64,000 nucleotides of DNA from Gemmatimonadaceae bacterium (GCA_036003045.1 DASYSS010000048.1:1-64000); one strand, 5' to 3'; counted from the stretch's first letter, positions 31,479 to 40,931 are shown. The notes: a model not told the origin generated them from the sequence alone. Numbers and translations: made by a program.

Positions 31479-34183
31479 CCGACCCCACGCCTCCGGTGAA
31501 GGGAGGGGACGCGCCGGGGCTCATTCGCGCGCTCATGCGCCTCTATCCGCCGGATTTTCGGCGGCGGTACGGGGAGGCGATGCTCGCGTTTCAGCGCGAG
31601 CGGTTCGACGAGGCGACAAGGGCGGGCGAATCGCGCCTCCGCGTGTGGCGGCGTGCGCTCGGCGACGTCACGGCGACGCTCATCGCCGAGTGGGCGCGCG
31701 AGCTGCGCGCCGGAGAGACCGTTTACGAATCGAGCCGGGCGCCGCTCGGCATGGGAGAGCGCATGTCGTTCATCGGACGTGAAATCGTGCAGACCGTGCG
31801 GTCGCTTCGCCGGAGCGTCGGCTTCAGCGTCGCTACGATCACGACGCTGGCGCTGGGGATCGGGGCGACGACCGCGATTTTCAGCGTCGTGCATTCCGTG
31901 TTGCTCGCTCCGCTGCCGTTCGAACACCCCGAGCGCATCGTGATCCCGGAAGCACAGCTGATGACGACGGGAAATGCCTGGGGCCTCACGTACGCCGACT
32001 TCATGGACTGGCGCGACAACCATGTGTTCGACGCGGTCGCCGCGTATCAAGGCACCGACATGGATCTGACCGGCGCGGGCGAACCCGTGCGCGTGTCGGT
32101 CGCGGCGGTGTCGCCGCAGTTCTTCGACGCGCTCGGAACGCCACCGGCGAAGGGCCGCGCCCTTCGAGCCGTCGACTTCGACGTCAACGCGCCGCGCGCC
32201 ATCGTCGTCTCGGACCGCTTCTGGCGCGACCAATTCGGCGCGCGCGCCGACGCCGTCGGCTCGACCATCGAGATGAACGGTCTCAAACGGCAGATCGTCG
32301 GCGTGTTGCCCGCCGGCGCACGCTGGCCGATCGACGTCGACGTCTGGGTTCCTCTTCGTTTCACGACCGAGCAGGACCCCGACCTTCAGCGGCGCGACAA
32401 CTTCATATTCCAAGGGATCGCGCGTCTCAAGTCCGGCGTGTCGATCGAGCACACGCGAACCGTGATGGCGGCGCTCGCCGCCCGTGTCGCGGCGGAGCAG
32501 CCGGCGATTCGCAAGGACATCACGATGGTTCCGACGCCGATCATGGAGTCGCTGCTTGGTGCGACCACGCCGCGCGTACTCTGGATCCTGCTCGGCGCCG
32601 TGAGCTTCTTGTTGCTGATCGGTTGCGTGAACGCCGCGAACCTGCAACTCGCTCGGGCGACGGCGCGCCAACGCGAGCTCGCCGTGCGCCGCGCGCTCGG
32701 CGCGAGCCGTTGGCGCATCGTGCGGCAGGCGTTCATCGAGAGCGGGGCGCTCGCGCTCGCCGGCGGCGCGCTTGGCGTGCTCATGGCGCGTTTGCTCGTG
32801 ACAGTCGTCGTCGCCGCGGCCCCACCCGACGTGCCACGGATCGAGCAAGCCACGCTCGATCTGACGGCGCTCGTCTTCGCTCTCGCCGCTTCGGTGGCCG
32901 TGGCGCTCGTTTTCGGCGTCGTGCCGGCAGTGCACGCCGCGCGCGGTGACCCGCACGGCGTGCTCGCGGACGGCGGTACGCGCGCCAGCGGGCGACGGGG
33001 GGCCAAGACGCGCCGCACCCTCGTGGTGGTCGAGTTGGCGTTGTCCGTGATACTGCTCTGCGGCGCCGGCCTCGCGACTCGGAGCATGATGCGGCTGCGC
33101 GGCGCCGATCCGGGTTTCCAGACGCGCGGCGTTCTCACCGCGTCCATCTCACTGCCGGGCGTCCGCTACAACACCAGCGCGAAAACCATTTCGCTCATCT
33201 ATGGGTTACGCGACCGCCTCGCGGCGTCGCCCGGCGTGGATGCCGCGGGCATCGCCAGCGCGAGTCCGCTCGGCGCCGGAGGGTTCTATCTCGGTCGTTC
33301 GATGGTCGCCGAAGGCCGGGAGCCGTCGCCGGCGAACGAGGTGACGATCAACTGGACGGTCGTGACGCCGGGCTATTTCGCCGCCCTCGGCATGCCGATC
33401 GTCCGGGGCCGGGACTTCACCGCGCGCGACGATTCGGCGTCGGCGCCCGTGATGATCGTGAACGAGTATTTCGCGAAGAAGATGTTCCCCGGCGAGAATG
33501 CCCTGGGAAAGCGCGCGATGTCTTCTCGCGACGAGAAGATCGAACGCGAGATCGTCGGGGTTGTGAACGACGTGAAATACTACGGCGCGCGCGACACGGC
33601 CCGCTCACTCGTCTGGGTACCCTACGCGCAGAGGAACGCGTGGCATGGGGGGATCATCACGGTGCGCGCGCGCGGCGGCCCGGCGGCCACGCTGGCGCTG
33701 ATCAAGCGAGAGCTGCGGACGTTCGACGGTGCGATCGCGCTCGCCAACGTCACGACGATGGACGACGCGCTCACGCGCTCGATGGCGAGCAATCGGTTCG
33801 TCGCCATCCTGCTCGGCGGATTCGCCGCGCTTGCCGTGCTGTTGGCCGCCGTCGGTGTATTGGGCGTTCTGTCGTACACCGTGGAACGTCGAACGCACGA
33901 ACTCGGAATCCGAATCGCGCTCGGCGCGGCGCGCGCCGACGTGGTGCGGCTCGTGATGATCGAAACGCTGGGCATGGCCGCGGTCGGCGTCGCGCTGGGG
34001 CTCGGAGCGGCGCTGGCTCTCACGCGGCTGGCGGGATCCATCTTGTACCAGGTTCGCGCCGACGACCCACTCACGTTCGCGACCGTCGGCGTGGTGCTCG
34101 CCGCGGTTGCCGTCGTCGCCGCGATCGTACCCGCGCGGCGCGCCGCGCGGGTCGATCCGGCTATTGCATTACGGTCCGAGTGA
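31475..34183 (+). CDS. ADOP-type (MacB/FtsX-like) ABC permease
   Basis: A 902-residue 'duplicated orphan permease' with two FtsX-type halves. A cytoplasmic N-terminus with a helical region precedes the first TM (about 125-150, VGFSVATITTLALGIGATTAIF); a long periplasmic MacB core follows; three TMs lie around 360-500, then a second TM/periplasmic/three-TM set to the C-terminus. No ATPase subunit is encoded here, which is usual for ADOPs, described in Acidobacteriota and relatives. Export of an antibiotic or lipid substrate is inferred from MacB homology. Co-transcribed with padR. Confidence 0.93.
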   Translation: MTDPTPPVKGGDAPGLIRALMRLYPPDFRRRYGEAMLAFQRERFDEATRAGESRLRVWRRALGDVTATLIAEWARELRAGETVYESSRAPLGMGERMSFIGREIVQTVRSLRRSVGFSVATITTLALGIGATTAIFSVVHSVLLAPLPFEHPERIVIPEAQLMTTGNAWGLTYADFMDWRDNHVFDAVAAYQGTDMDLTGAGEPVRVSVAAVSPQFFDALGTPPAKGRALRAVDFDVNAPRAIVVSDRFWRDQFGARADAVGSTIEMNGLKRQIVGVLPAGARWPIDVDVWVPLRFTTEQDPDLQRRDNFIFQGIARLKSGVSIEHTRTVMAALAARVAAEQPAIRKDITMVPTPIMESLLGATTPRVLWILLGAVSFLLLIGCVNAANLQLARATARQRELAVRRALGASRWRIVRQAFIESGALALAGGALGVLMARLLVTVVVAAAPPDVPRIEQATLDLTALVFALAASVAVALVFGVVPAVHAARGDPHGVLADGGTRASGRRGAKTRRTLVVVELALSVILLCGAGLATRSMMRLRGADPGFQTRGVLTASISLPGVRYNTSAKTISLIYGLRDRLAASPGVDAAGIASASPLGAGGFYLGRSMVAEGREPSPANEVTINWTVVTPGYFAALGMPIVRGRDFTARDDSASAPVMIVNEYFAKKMFPGENALGKRAMSSRDEKIEREIVGVVNDVKYYGARDTARSLVWVPYAQRNAWHGGIITVRARGGPAATLALIKRELRTFDGAIALANVTTMDDALTRSMASNRFVAILLGGFAALAVLLAAVGVLGVLSYTVERRTHELGIRIALGAARADVVRLVMIETLGMAAVGVALGLGAALALTRLAGSILYQVRADDPLTFATVGVVLAAVAVVAAIVPARRAARVDPAIALRSE

Positions 34184-34192
34184 GCTGCGTCG

Positions 34193-36199
34193 TCACCGTG
34201 GCCAGACGTTGTTCGACCGGTCGGTGTCCACGCTCCGCTTGTCGGGGTCGACCTCGATCTTGGTGATCTTCTTTCCCTTCCACCCGTACAGTCGGTCGTA
34301 GCTGATCGCGTCCGTGCTCCAGATCTCGGCCGGATAGTCGACGTTCTCCGTGGAGCCGTCGCTGAACGTGAAGCGCGCGTGCAAGGGCAGCACGCCGCGC
34401 GCGTGGTTTCCGTAGAAGACCTGCACCGAATCGATGTCGCCGACCTGTTTTTGGCGAACCGAGTCGACGGCGACGTCGAAGTGCGGATTCTCGATGAACC
34501 ATTGGCGGAAGAACCAGTCGAGCCGCCTGCCGCTCACATTCTCCATCGTCCGGTAGAAGTCGGCCGGACTCGGATGTTTGAACGCCCAGCGGCGGGTGTA
34601 TTCGCGGAACGCGTCGTCGAACGCCTCCGGACCGAGCACTTCGTCGCGCAGGAGCGCGAGGCCAACCGCCGTCTTCACGTACGCGTTCTCGCCGAGCAGC
34701 TGCGGCTCGATGCGATCGGGTTGCACCTCGAGCGGCTCATCGACGTTGTGCTGCATGAACGCCTCGACCTCGCGTCGATCGTGCGCTACGCGCTGATCGT
34801 ACGAGCCCTTCTCCGGGAAGCGCCGCGCCTCCGAGAAATAGTTGATGAAGGTGTTGAACCCTTCATCCTGCCACATGTGCATCCGCTCGTTCGACCCGAC
34901 GATCATCGGGTACCACATGTGCCCGATCTCGTGGGTGATCACGTTGTAGAGCGAGTACTTCTCCGGATTCCGGTCTTCCATCGCGAGCATCGGGTATTCC
35001 ATGCCGCTGATCGGCCCCTCGACGGCGCTGATCTGCGGATAGGGATACGCGAACCACCTGTCGGAGTACTCGTTGATCGACATGCGAGACATGTCCGCCG
35101 CGTCCTTCCACGGCTCGATCGCGCTCGGCCGATAGTACGCGAAGGCCATGTGTCCCTGCCAGCTCGACGCGTCCCACATGTAGTCGGGCGATGCCGCCCA
35201 CACCGCGTCGCGCACGTTGTGTGAGGTGAACCGCCAGGTGAGCATTCCGGCGGTGCCCTTGGGGCGCGCCGTGCCGTTCTTCAACTCGTCCTGCGTGATG
35301 ATGTGCACCGGCGTGTCGGACTTCGACGCCTGCGCCAAACGCGATATCTGTGTCGGCGTGAGCACTTCGGTCGGGTTCTGAAGCGTCCCGGTCGCGGCGA
35401 CGATGTACCCCGCGGGCACGGTCACGGAGAGGTTGAAGTCTCCGTACTCGAGATAAAACTCGCCCTGCCCGAGATACGGCTCGGTGTTCCATCCGCGCAG
35501 ATCGTCGAAGACGCAGACGCGCGGATACCACTGCGCGAGCTCGTACAGCGCGCCGTCGCGCCCCATGCGGTCGGCGCCGTGCTCGGGGATGTTGAAGTGC
35601 CAGGCGACGTCGAACGTGGTCGTCTGCCCCGGTGGAAGCGGGGTCGCGAGATCCGCCTTCATCACCGTGCCTTCGACGCGAGTCTTGAGGGGAACGCCCG
35701 CGCCTTTGGCCGCGCCGTTCTTCGCCGCGCCCGAAACCTGGTTGAAATGGTCGATGAAGTCGCCGCCCTCGAAGTTCCGTGCGCCAAACCGCGACTCGGC
35801 CGGGAACACGTATGAGTTCAGCGACTTGTCCTTGAACGCGTTTTGCTCGACCTGGAACCAGACGAATCGCAGCGTGTCCGGCGAGTTGTTCGTGTAGCGC
35901 AGCAGCATCTCGCCCTTGAGCGCCTTCGCGGCGGTGTCGAGCGTTCCATGCAGGTCGTAGTCGGCGTGCTGCTGCCAGTACTTCGGCCCCGGCGATCCGT
36001 CACCGCTCCGATAGATGTTTCCGTTCGGAAGGTTGAGCGGCGCGAAGATCGAAGTGTCGGGGGCGCCCGTCGGGTCGAACCGGTTGATCGGGTTGACTGT
36101 TCCGGCGCGCGTTGCTTGACCCGCGGACTGTGCTCCCAGCGGAACGGCGGCAACCAAGGCGGCGACGAACGCCGCGGCGTGCGATCTCAAAATTGTCAT
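34193..36199 (-). CDS. M1-family metallopeptidase, secreted
   Basis: A 668-residue peptidase starting MTILRSHAAAFVAALVAAVP, a signal peptide ending near GAQ. The M1 zinc site is H423-E-x-x-H427 in ITHEIGHMWYPMIVGSN, with the third ligand in WQDEGFNTFINYF about 19 residues on; the exopeptidase GxMEN motif is altered to GMEYPMLAMED, as in the Gemmatimonadota/Bacteroidota branch. It is paralogous to the lipoprotein M1 at 54.9-56.9 kb. It converges with the ADOP gene at 9 nt. Its 221-bp upstream region is shared with the O-antigen-ligase-like gene. Confidence 0.94.
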   Translation of the reverse strand: MTILRSHAAAFVAALVAAVPLGAQSAGQATRAGTVNPINRFDPTGAPDTSIFAPLNLPNGNIYRSGDGSPGPKYWQQHADYDLHGTLDTAAKALKGEMLLRYTNNSPDTLRFVWFQVEQNAFKDKSLNSYVFPAESRFGARNFEGGDFIDHFNQVSGAAKNGAAKGAGVPLKTRVEGTVMKADLATPLPPGQTTTFDVAWHFNIPEHGADRMGRDGALYELAQWYPRVCVFDDLRGWNTEPYLGQGEFYLEYGDFNLSVTVPAGYIVAATGTLQNPTEVLTPTQISRLAQASKSDTPVHIITQDELKNGTARPKGTAGMLTWRFTSHNVRDAVWAASPDYMWDASSWQGHMAFAYYRPSAIEPWKDAADMSRMSINEYSDRWFAYPYPQISAVEGPISGMEYPMLAMEDRNPEKYSLYNVITHEIGHMWYPMIVGSNERMHMWQDEGFNTFINYFSEARRFPEKGSYDQRVAHDRREVEAFMQHNVDEPLEVQPDRIEPQLLGENAYVKTAVGLALLRDEVLGPEAFDDAFREYTRRWAFKHPSPADFYRTMENVSGRRLDWFFRQWFIENPHFDVAVDSVRQKQVGDIDSVQVFYGNHARGVLPLHARFTFSDGSTENVDYPAEIWSTDAISYDRLYGWKGKKITKIEVDPDKRSVDTDRSNNVWPR

Positions 36200-36303
36200 T
36201 TGCCTGGTGCGAATGAGGAGCTTCGAGGGTGTTGTGCCTGCCCGACCTCTTACCCCGTCGCGGCGGCGGGGAGCCCAGCCGCCGATGGGCGAAAGCTAGC
36301 GGC

Positions 36304-36330
36304 GCCATCCGTGCCGAGCCCTCGGATGGC
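36304..36330. other. Perfect 8-bp hairpin in the divergent leader region
   Basis: GCCATCCG (36304-36311) and CGGATGGC (36323-36330) flank an 11-nt loop, TGCCGAGCCCT. A second weaker fold, GCCCA/TGGGC, sits in 36270-36290. The element lies in the 221 bp between the M1 peptidase and the O-antigen-ligase-like gene. It might be a structured leader or a chance product of high GC; no known riboswitch core is matched convincingly. Confidence 0.35.
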
Positions 36331-36421
36331 TTCAGCTTCTTACAACAGCCGTACCACGTGGCATTTCTTGCGCTCGTCCGTGCTGGCGCCGGGCGCGGCC
36401 GCCTGATTTGTTTCCGAGCAC

Positions 36422-38056
36422 ATGCACGTCCCGCCCTACACGAACCCGCCCGCCGAGACTACCGGCGATCGCCGGCCGCTAAGAATTCTGCAGTTCGGCG
36501 CGATCGCCATCGTCCTGGCCGCGACGACGTACAAACCCTTCGACCTCGACCGTTACTTCGTCCCGAAGGAGCTCGTGCTGCTGCTCTGCGCCGCCGCCGC
36601 GTCGCTGCTCGTCGTCGCGCGGCTCGTCCGCGTTTCGCTGACGATGGTGGATCTCGCGCTCGTGCTGTTCCTCGTGGCCGGGCTGGTGTCGGCGTTCGCC
36701 GCAGCCAATCCGTGGGCCGCCGAACGCGCGCTCGCGATCTCGGCCGGGGGCGCCGCCCTGTTCTGGTGCGCGGTCGCGATCCGGCGTGCCGGCCTCGCAC
36801 GGCCGCTGCTCACGGCGCTCGCCGCCGCGGTCATAATCGGCGCGCTGACCGCGCTCGCGCAGGCGTACGGACTCCGCAGCGACTACTTCAGCCTGAACCG
36901 CGCTCCTGGTGGAACGTTCGGCAACAGGAACTTCGTCGCGCATCTGTGCGCGATCGGCATCCCGGTCATCGTGTTCACGACGGTGACGGCGCGCCGGCCG
37001 GCGACCGTCGTGATCGGCATTGTCGGAAGCGTGGCGGTTGCCGCGGTGCTCGCCATGTCGCGGAGCCGGGCGGCGTGGCTCGCCGTCATCGTGTCGATCG
37101 GCGCGGTGGTCGTCGCCGCGGCGCTGAGTCACGGCCAGTGGAAAGGCGCGAGAACGTTGCCGCGTCTTTCGTACCTCGGCATCGCGGCCCTCCTCGGCGC
37201 GCTGGCGGCGATCTTCCTGCCGAACCGGCTCGAATGGAAAAGCGACACGCCGTACATCGACTCGGCCGTCGGTTTAGTGAACTACAAAGAGGGAAGTGGA
37301 CACGGCCGCCTCATCCAGTACACGAATTCGCTCCACATGACCGAGACGCATCCGTTGCTCGGCGTGGGTCCGGGGAATTGGCCGGTGGTGTATCCCAAAT
37401 ACGCGTCGCGCAACGACCCGTCGCTGTCGCAGGACGAAAGCACGACGGCGAATCCATGGCCGAGCAGCGATTGGGTCGCGTATCTGTCGGAACGCGGCGT
37501 CATCGGGCTCGGCGCGCTGGCGGTCGTCCTTCTAGGGTTGCTCCGGCGGGCCTACATGGACGTGCGGTCGACGCGGCCGCGCACCGAGATGGCGGACGCG
37601 GAGCACGTGATGATGTCGATGGCCCTCGTCGGCACGCTCACGGCCGCGATCGTCGTCGGTTCGTTTGACGCGGCCTTGATCATAGCGACGCCGGCGTATT
37701 TCGTCTGGACGCTGGCAGGCGCTTTGGCTCCGCTCTCCGACCGCACGATCATCGCGCGTCCCGCGCTCCGATTCGCGGCGCTGCTGGTGACGACGGTGTT
37801 CGGCATCGTCGCCGTCGGGCGCAGTGCCTTGCAACTGGCCGCGATCGCGACGTTCAGCGCGAACTCTCGCTTGGCGACGATCGAGCGCGCCGCGCGGCTC
37901 GATCCAGGCTCGTACCGAATACGCCTCAAGTTGGCGGAGGCGTACGTGGCGCGCGGCGAGTGCGCGAAGGCGAAACCGCAGGCACGCGCGTCTCGAGCGC
38001 TCTTACCGAGCGCGGTCGAGCCGAAACGAGTGCTCGCGCAATGCGGTTCGCGTTAG
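36422..38056 (+). CDS. O-antigen ligase-family (Wzy_C) membrane protein
   Basis: A 544-residue polytopic membrane protein with about eleven hydrophobic segments starting ILQFGAIAIVLAATTY. The WaaL/Wzy_C signature lies in the periplasmic loop around residues 295-345 (GHGRLIQYTNSLHMTETHPLLG, GVGPGNWPVVYPKYASRND). The C-terminal 60 residues are TPR-like (ATIERAARLDPGSYRIRLKLAEAYVARG). It probably ligates or polymerises a surface glycan. No other glycan gene is adjacent. The gene ends 1 nt before the convergent cytochrome gene's stop. Confidence 0.88.
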   Translation: MHVPPYTNPPAETTGDRRPLRILQFGAIAIVLAATTYKPFDLDRYFVPKELVLLLCAAAASLLVVARLVRVSLTMVDLALVLFLVAGLVSAFAAANPWAAERALAISAGGAALFWCAVAIRRAGLARPLLTALAAAVIIGALTALAQAYGLRSDYFSLNRAPGGTFGNRNFVAHLCAIGIPVIVFTTVTARRPATVVIGIVGSVAVAAVLAMSRSRAAWLAVIVSIGAVVVAAALSHGQWKGARTLPRLSYLGIAALLGALAAIFLPNRLEWKSDTPYIDSAVGLVNYKEGSGHGRLIQYTNSLHMTETHPLLGVGPGNWPVVYPKYASRNDPSLSQDESTTANPWPSSDWVAYLSERGVIGLGALAVVLLGLLRRAYMDVRSTRPRTEMADAEHVMMSMALVGTLTAAIVVGSFDAALIIATPAYFVWTLAGALAPLSDRTIIARPALRFAALLVTTVFGIVAVGRSALQLAAIATFSANSRLATIERAARLDPGSYRIRLKLAEAYVARGECAKAKPQARASRALLPSAVEPKRVLAQCGSR

Positions 38057-38057
38057 G

Positions 38058-38720
38058 CTAGGCCCCGGGTGGCTTCGTGGCCGGCGGAGGAGTGGTCGTG
38101 CCGCGAGGAGGGGGAAACGGAAGTCCGCCCGGCTTTCCGCGTTCCGGAATCATATACTCGGGCGGCGGCGGCTCGTTGTAGCCGCGATGACAGGTCGCGC
38201 ACGTGACCTTCGGGGTGTCCTTTGGGTAAAGCTTGGGCAGCGTCACGAGGTTGATGTCGTTCGTCATCTGCTGCATGAAGCGCGCGCGCTTCTTGTCCTG
38301 CGCCGTGTCGCTCGCCCAGTTCCCCTGGTTCGCGAGGCGATGGCAGTTCGTGCAATTCCAGCTGAGCGGCGTCGCGTACTCCTTGTCCATCTTGTGCACG
38401 AGCTCCGCCGCGGTGATTCCCTTCAGCACCTGAATGTTCTTGAACACCTGCTCCGCCGGCTGATTCTCCTTGCCGGCGATCTCGCCCATGATCTGCGCGA
38501 CGTAGACGGCGCGCAGCTTTTCCAGGCTGTCGCGCGACGGCGGTAGACGGCGGGGAGCGAGTGTCGTGATCTGCTGCCCGGACGACGGCTGTCCGGCCGC
38601 GGTTTGGGACGGCGAGCTCGGGGCCCGTGCCGGCGCCGGCGTCGAGCTCGCGCCTCCGTGCCCGCACGACAACGCGATGAACGACGCAACTGCACCCAAC
38701 AGAGTTCGTCGACCAGCCAT
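38058..38720 (-). CDS. Dihaem c-type cytochrome lipoprotein, reaction-centre cytochrome-like
   Basis: A 220-residue lipoprotein: MAGRRTLLGAVASFIALSCG has a lipobox ending LSC. After a Ser/Pro/Ala-rich linker there are two haem-binding motifs, CTNCH and CATCH, each followed by the short spacing of the photosynthetic-reaction-centre cytochrome family (SWNCTNCHRLANQGNW; VTCATCHRGYNEPPPPEY). A Met in each half could be an axial ligand. It has half the four haems of a true PufC subunit. The C-terminus is Pro-rich. The ATG at 38720 is chosen by the signal peptide. Confidence 0.9.
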   Translation of the reverse strand: MAGRRTLLGAVASFIALSCGHGGASSTPAPARAPSSPSQTAAGQPSSGQQITTLAPRRLPPSRDSLEKLRAVYVAQIMGEIAGKENQPAEQVFKNIQVLKGITAAELVHKMDKEYATPLSWNCTNCHRLANQGNWASDTAQDKKRARFMQQMTNDINLVTLPKLYPKDTPKVTCATCHRGYNEPPPPEYMIPERGKPGGLPFPPPRGTTTPPPATKPPGA

Positions 38721-38784
38721 TTGAGTCCTCGTCCGGGGGATGACGCGAGAGTCGACGGCGGGGAAAGCGTGCCGACTCGTTGAG

Positions 38785-39837
38785 TTACGGCTTCTTCGCG
38801 GCGGGCGTTGGTGACCACTTGGCGATTCGGCCGCGCGGACCGGCTGCCCATCCATCGCCGTTTGGAGCGAACGTTATCGAGTTATAGGGGACGGTGTCCA
38901 CCATCGCCCACGTCTCGCCCGCGTCATCAGACCGCGCGGTACCGGCCAATCCCACGGCGACAAGCTGTCGCCCACCTGACGCCGGGACGAAAGCGACGGC
39001 CGACATGAAGCCGCGCGGCAACGGACCGCGCGCTCGCCGCCAGGTCGCGCCGCCGTCGTCGCTGATCGCGACGTTGTCGAACTCCCCCTTCGGCTTGGAA
39101 TACTCACCGCCGACGGCCACACCGTGCCGCGCGTCGCTGAACGCGACCGAGAAGACTCCCGAGGCGGCGTTGCCGGCGTGGATCGGTGTATCGGCGACTT
39201 GCCATGTGCGTCCACGGTCGGTCGATCGGAAGATGCGAGCGCGCTCCGCGCCGCCCGTTGCGATCCAGGCATTCGACGAACCTTGCACGATGAGGCACGT
39301 TCCGCTCGCCGCGAAGGCGCCCTCTCCGGTGAGCGCGGGAGGCGCCGCGTCAGTCGAAACCTGACTCCATGTCGTGCCGCCGTCATCCGTGGCCAGGATG
39401 AACAGTTTCCCGCCGACCGGATCGCTCAAGGCGATTCCATGTTGGTCATCCCAGAACGCGATCGCGTCGAGGAACACGCCGGCTTGTGAGGTCGTGAATT
39501 GCCTGACCCAGTTCTTGGCGTCGGTCGTGCGAAAGATCTGCGCTTGCCCCTGCTCGGCCGGCCCGGCGCTGACCACCCAGGCGAGGCGGTCGTTGCGTGG
39601 CGCGATGGCGCGAAAGTCGAGGCCCGACGCGCCCGGAACGGAATCCACCGTCCAGGTTGCACCGCCGTCGGTCGTGCGCGCGACGCGGCCGCGGGTCCCA
39701 CTTGCCCAGACGACCGATGCGCTGGTCGCGACCAGGCCTCGAAACTCGGCGTTCGTTCCGCTTTGCTGCGGAACCCACTGCGCGCCCACGTTCGTCGCGA
39801 GTGCGGCCAGGATCGTCAACGCGTTCAGCGCCTTCAT
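38785..39837 (-). CDS. Secreted BNR/Asp-box repeat protein (Ycf48-like)
   Basis: A 350-residue beta-propeller-type protein. MKALNALTILAALATNVGAQ is a signal peptide. Asp-box motifs recur: TTDGGATWTV, TTDAKNW, TDDGGTTWSQ, STDRGRTWQV, SDDGGATWRR and SDDAGETWAM, about one per 40-50 residues, consistent with a six- or seven-bladed propeller. Such proteins resemble Ycf48/HCF136 photosystem-assembly factors and sortilin; no assembly client is apparent here. It precedes the cytochrome gene by 64 nt on the same strand, which raises the possibility of a functional pair. Confidence 0.88.
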   Translation of the reverse strand: MKALNALTILAALATNVGAQWVPQQSGTNAEFRGLVATSASVVWASGTRGRVARTTDGGATWTVDSVPGASGLDFRAIAPRNDRLAWVVSAGPAEQGQAQIFRTTDAKNWVRQFTTSQAGVFLDAIAFWDDQHGIALSDPVGGKLFILATDDGGTTWSQVSTDAAPPALTGEGAFAASGTCLIVQGSSNAWIATGGAERARIFRSTDRGRTWQVADTPIHAGNAASGVFSVAFSDARHGVAVGGEYSKPKGEFDNVAISDDGGATWRRARGPLPRGFMSAVAFVPASGGRQLVAVGLAGTARSDDAGETWAMVDTVPYNSITFAPNGDGWAAGPRGRIAKWSPTPAAKKP

Positions 39838-39861
39838 CGCAATGTCCCCCGGAGTCGAGTC

Positions 39862-40926
39862 TCATCCCCACCAGAACGCCGCGGCGATAATGCCGTACAG
39901 CCCCATGAGCGCAACCCCTTCGATCCACGTGGCCTCGCCGTCGTTGACGATGATCGCCGACGTCAGCGTGCTCAGAAGAAGCGCCGCGATGAACAGGGGC
40001 GGCAAGACCAGCGTCAGCGCTCCGCCGCCGAAGACAACTGAGTAGAGAACGAGAATCGGGATGACGACCAGCGCGATGAGCAGCGAGCTGTTGAGGACGA
40101 CGCTCATCGCGTACTGAGGCCGGTTTTTCGCCGCGAGCCGGATTCCGGCCACGTTCTCGACGGCGTTACCGGCGATGGCCACGACGACGATTCCCGCGAA
40201 TGCCTCCGAGATGTGCAGCGCGCGAATCGCCGGCTCCAGGGCTTCCACAAACCAGTCGGACACGACGGCCGCGCCGACCGATGCGCAGGCGAGCGTCGCG
40301 GTGGCCAGCATGATCGACCACTCGGGTTCCCCCGCTGTGACCTTCACGTGGCGAGCCGAGCGTTCGGGATTCGAGCCGAGGGAGAAGGGAAGGCTCGCCA
40401 CGAACACGGCGATGAGCAGCAGCGAGCAAGCAACGCTCAGCGCTTTTTCATGCCCCGCCGCCGGCGTGTGCAGTTCGGCGGCAAGCGTCGGAATCGTCAG
40501 CGCGGCGACGGCGAGCATCATCAGCGACACGATGAGCCGTGGCGACTCCGAGTCGTACAGCATGCGGCCGTGTTTGAGTCCGCCGACGAGAATCGCCAGC
40601 CCGAGGATCAACAGTGAGTTCGCGAGGATCGAGCCGATCAGCGCGCCCTGGACGACTGACACGAGCCCCGCCCGCAGCGCGAACGTGCAGACGAGTAACT
40701 CGGGAAGATTGCCGAGCGCGGCCTGCAAGATCCCCGTCGCGGCCGGGCCGAGGTGGCCGCCCAGCTGCTCGGTGCCGCGCGAAACGTTCATCGCGAGCAG
40801 CGAGAGCGCCGCCGCCGTGGCGATGAATCGCAACACGTCGTTCGCCCCGCCAATGCGCAGCGCGGCGGTGAGGATGACCGCGGCGATGGTACCGGCGAAG
40901 ACGATCCGGTCCTGTCGTGTGAGCAC
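39862..40926 (-). CDS. Ca2+/H+ exchanger (CaCA family)
   Basis: A 354-residue membrane protein with about eleven TMs and the two internally repeated alpha motifs of the CaCA family: GNLPELLVCTFALRAGLVS with GSILANSLLI in the first half and GNAVENVAGIRLAAKNRPQ with SVVLNSSLLIAL in the second. It should exchange cytosolic Ca2+ for H+. It starts with GTG at 40926; TACATT lies 5 nt upstream with no Shine-Dalgarno, a likely leaderless start. Divergent from threonine ammonia-lyase across 82 bp. Confidence 0.93.
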   Translation of the reverse strand: MLTRQDRIVFAGTIAAVILTAALRIGGANDVLRFIATAAALSLLAMNVSRGTEQLGGHLGPAATGILQAALGNLPELLVCTFALRAGLVSVVQGALIGSILANSLLILGLAILVGGLKHGRMLYDSESPRLIVSLMMLAVAALTIPTLAAELHTPAAGHEKALSVACSLLLIAVFVASLPFSLGSNPERSARHVKVTAGEPEWSIMLATATLACASVGAAVVSDWFVEALEPAIRALHISEAFAGIVVVAIAGNAVENVAGIRLAAKNRPQYAMSVVLNSSLLIALVVIPILVLYSVVFGGGALTLVLPPLFIAALLLSTLTSAIIVNDGEATWIEGVALMGLYGIIAAAFWWG

Positions 40927-40931
40927 GTGCC

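Noticed and set aside
31475-34183. Complete MacAB-type exporter
   Set aside because: Neither ADOP permease has an ATPase or a membrane-fusion partner gene in the window, so they are listed as orphan permeases.
36241-36330. c-di-AMP or c-di-GMP riboswitch
   Set aside because: Some blocks look similar, but the conserved cores (GTCAGCTAACC for c-di-AMP; GACGCAAAGCC with the matching tetraloop receptor for c-di-GMP) are not present. Kept only as an unassigned hairpin.
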